Shown: positions 62,900-64,000 of the stretch, piece after piece
Layout: each line of letters begins with the position of its first letter
How positions within the stretch are numbered: the first letter of the stretch is position 1
Source: a candidate division KSB1 bacterium
Lineage (GTDB): Bacteria; Zhuqueibacterota; Zhuqueibacteria; Zhuqueibacterales; Zhuqueibacteraceae
Direction of reading: 5' to 3'
NCBI GenBank assembly: GCA_034506255.1
Contig: JAPDPX010000008.1
Span: 248,001-312,000 of the forward strand
DNA length: 64,000 nucleotides
The notes under the pieces: generated by a model
The model's database searches: none
The model's input: only the letters and a program-made list of their open reading frames with translations
Told to the model about the DNA's origin: nothing
Program-made: the position numbers and the translations under genes

Positions 62900-64000
62900 A
62901 TGCCAAAAGATCCGCGTGATAGTATCCCGGTGGAAGCTTTTCATCGCCTGCCTGTTCTGCCGCTGAAGGAAGTCGTCTTTTTTCCGCACATGCTGTTTCC
63001 CCTGCTGATCGGCCGCGAGTCCTCGCTGCGTGCCGTGCAGGAGGCCATGCTGTTGCACAAGCTGCTGCTGGTGACGGCGCAAAAGGACATGACGCTGGAA
63101 GAGCCCGGCAAGGAGGACTTGTACCGCACCGGCGTGGTGGGACGCATCCTGCAGTTGCTGCGGCTGCCCAACGGCCTGGTGAAAGTCCTGGTCGAGGGGC
63201 TGACCAAGGCGCGCATCACCCGCTTTCTGCAAACGGAGGATCATCTCGAAGCCCGCGTCGAGCCGCTGGAAGATGCCGGGGAGGACAGCGTCGCGTTGCG
63301 CGCCGCCATGCGCCGCGTCAGCAATCTGTTTCGTGATTACGTTCATCTGCACCGTGCGCTTCCCGAGGAAGTGTTGCTGGGCCTGGAAGACATCGACGGC
63401 GCCCAGCATCTCGCCGATTTTGTCGCCGCCCACCTGCAGCGGGAATCCCGTGTCAAGCAGCAGATCCTGGAAATGCCCACCGCCTATGATGCGCTGCTGC
63501 AACTTGCGGAGCTGCTCGAACATGAAAAGGAAATTCTCACGGCCGAACGCGATCTGGAAGACAAGGTGCGCGGCCGCATGCAGCGCAGCCAGCGCAACTA
63601 CTGGCTGCAGGAGCAGATGCGCGCCATACAGGAGGAGCTGGGTGAGGAGGTCGAGAGCGACAATGACATCGCCGCGCTGCGCGAGAAGGTGAAGAAATGC
63701 GGCATGCCCAGCGAAGCGGAGGAAAAGGCCGGGGAAGAGCTTGAACGTTTGCGCCATACCGCCCCGCTCTCGCCCGAAGCCACCGTCATCCGCAACTACA
63801 TCGACTGGCTGGTGGCGCTGCCGTGGAACACGCGCACCGAAGACCGCCTTGACATTCCGCAGGCCCGCAAGATTCTCGATGAAGACCATCACGGGCTGGA
63901 GCTTCCCAAGAAGCGGATTCTCGAACATCTCGCCGTGTTGAAGCTGGTGCACCAGATGAAAGGCCCGATTCTCTGCCTGGTCGGGCCGCCGGGGGTGGGC
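62900..64000 (+). CDS. lon: ATP-dependent protease Lon, second copy, cut by the window edge
   Basis: The visible 367 residues cover the LonN domain (FHRLPVLPLKEVVFFPHMLF), the coiled-coil region with QRNYWLQEQMRAIQEELGE, and the start of Walker A (GPPGVG) at the edge. It is a paralogue of the lon at 27603-30032, not a duplicate; phrases such as EYLAVRQLKPDMKGPILC against EHLAVLKLVHQMKGPILC differ at many positions. The start may instead be GTG at 62864, overlapping the clpX stop, or TTG at 62894; all are in frame. The order tig-clpP-clpX-lon is the classic one. Confidence 0.93.
   Translation, partial: MPKDPRDSIPVEAFHRLPVLPLKEVVFFPHMLFPLLIGRESSLRAVQEAMLLHKLLLVTAQKDMTLEEPGKEDLYRTGVVGRILQLLRLPNGLVKVLVEGLTKARITRFLQTEDHLEARVEPLEDAGEDSVALRAAMRRVSNLFRDYVHLHRALPEEVLLGLEDIDGAQHLADFVAAHLQRESRVKQQILEMPTAYDALLQLAELLEHEKEILTAERDLEDKVRGRMQRSQRNYWLQEQMRAIQEELGEEVESDNDIAALREKVKKCGMPSEAEEKAGEELERLRHTAPLSPEATVIRNYIDWLVALPWNTRTEDRLDIPQARKILDEDHHGLELPKKRILEHLAVLKLVHQMKGPILCLVGPPGVG

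Noticed and set aside
62900..64000. Second lon as an assembly duplication of the first
   Set aside because: The two protein sequences differ at many positions and have different neighbours.

Overview
The window is GC-rich, densely coding DNA. It looks like a chromosome segment from a Gram-negative bacterium of the Fibrobacteres-Chlorobi-Bacteroidetes wider group, for example a KSB1- or Calditrichota-like lineage. The lineage is inferred, from a SusC/SusD (RagA/RagB) pair, three proteins ending in the QNxPNPF...YFYRL sorting domain typical of type IX secretion cargo, an S46 dipeptidyl peptidase, TonB-dependent receptors and MglA/roadblock proteins. No phage, insertion sequence, plasmid or CRISPR locus was recognised.

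Layout. 1-5,414: secreted hypotheticals, a DUF429 protein, a family 5 uracil-DNA glycosylase and ferritin. 5,555-10,683: SusC/SusD pair and a methyltransferase. 10,710-20,002: MOSC protein, secreted subtilase coupled to an HExxH protein, then a minus-strand run of S46 peptidase, Asp-box protein and TolB-like protein. 20,256-26,831: two SDR enzymes and a four-gene operon (amidohydrolase, outer-membrane protein, PAP2 phosphatase, BASS transporter). 27,603-33,095: lon and a shikimate operon aroC-aroK-aroQ, whose AroQ is fused to a GAF domain. 33,343-41,574: MFS transporter, a rhodanese/metallopeptidase/propeller operon, and a probable metal-uptake group (His/Cys-rich small protein, TonB receptor, lipoprotein). 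42,030-49,920: tricorn-like protease, lgt, priA, phosphoesterase. 49,940-54,722: a visibly AT-richer block whose two large genes are interrupted by frameshifts and an in-frame stop. 54,795-57,949: roadblock-MglA-roadblock module and a calpain-like protease. 58,597-64,000: secreted hypothetical, tRNA-Leu(UAG), then tig-clpP-clpX-lon.

How the genes may work together. Proteolysis is the dominant theme: secreted subtilase, DPP11-type S46 enzyme, tricorn-like enzyme, M23 remnant, calpain-like enzyme, two Lon proteins and ClpXP. With a RagAB-like import pair and no glycoside hydrolase beside it, protein or peptide feeding is a reasonable inference. The tig-clpP-clpX-lon and aroC-aroK-aroQ clusters are ordinary housekeeping operons.

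The intergenic spaces carry at least three families of dispersed palindromic repeats (A about 335 bp, B about 140 bp, C about 75 bp). The clearest unusual items are the nested-palindrome element A, the AroQ-GAF fusion that keeps two of the three cysteines of free-methionine-sulfoxide reductase, and the interrupted AT-rich block.
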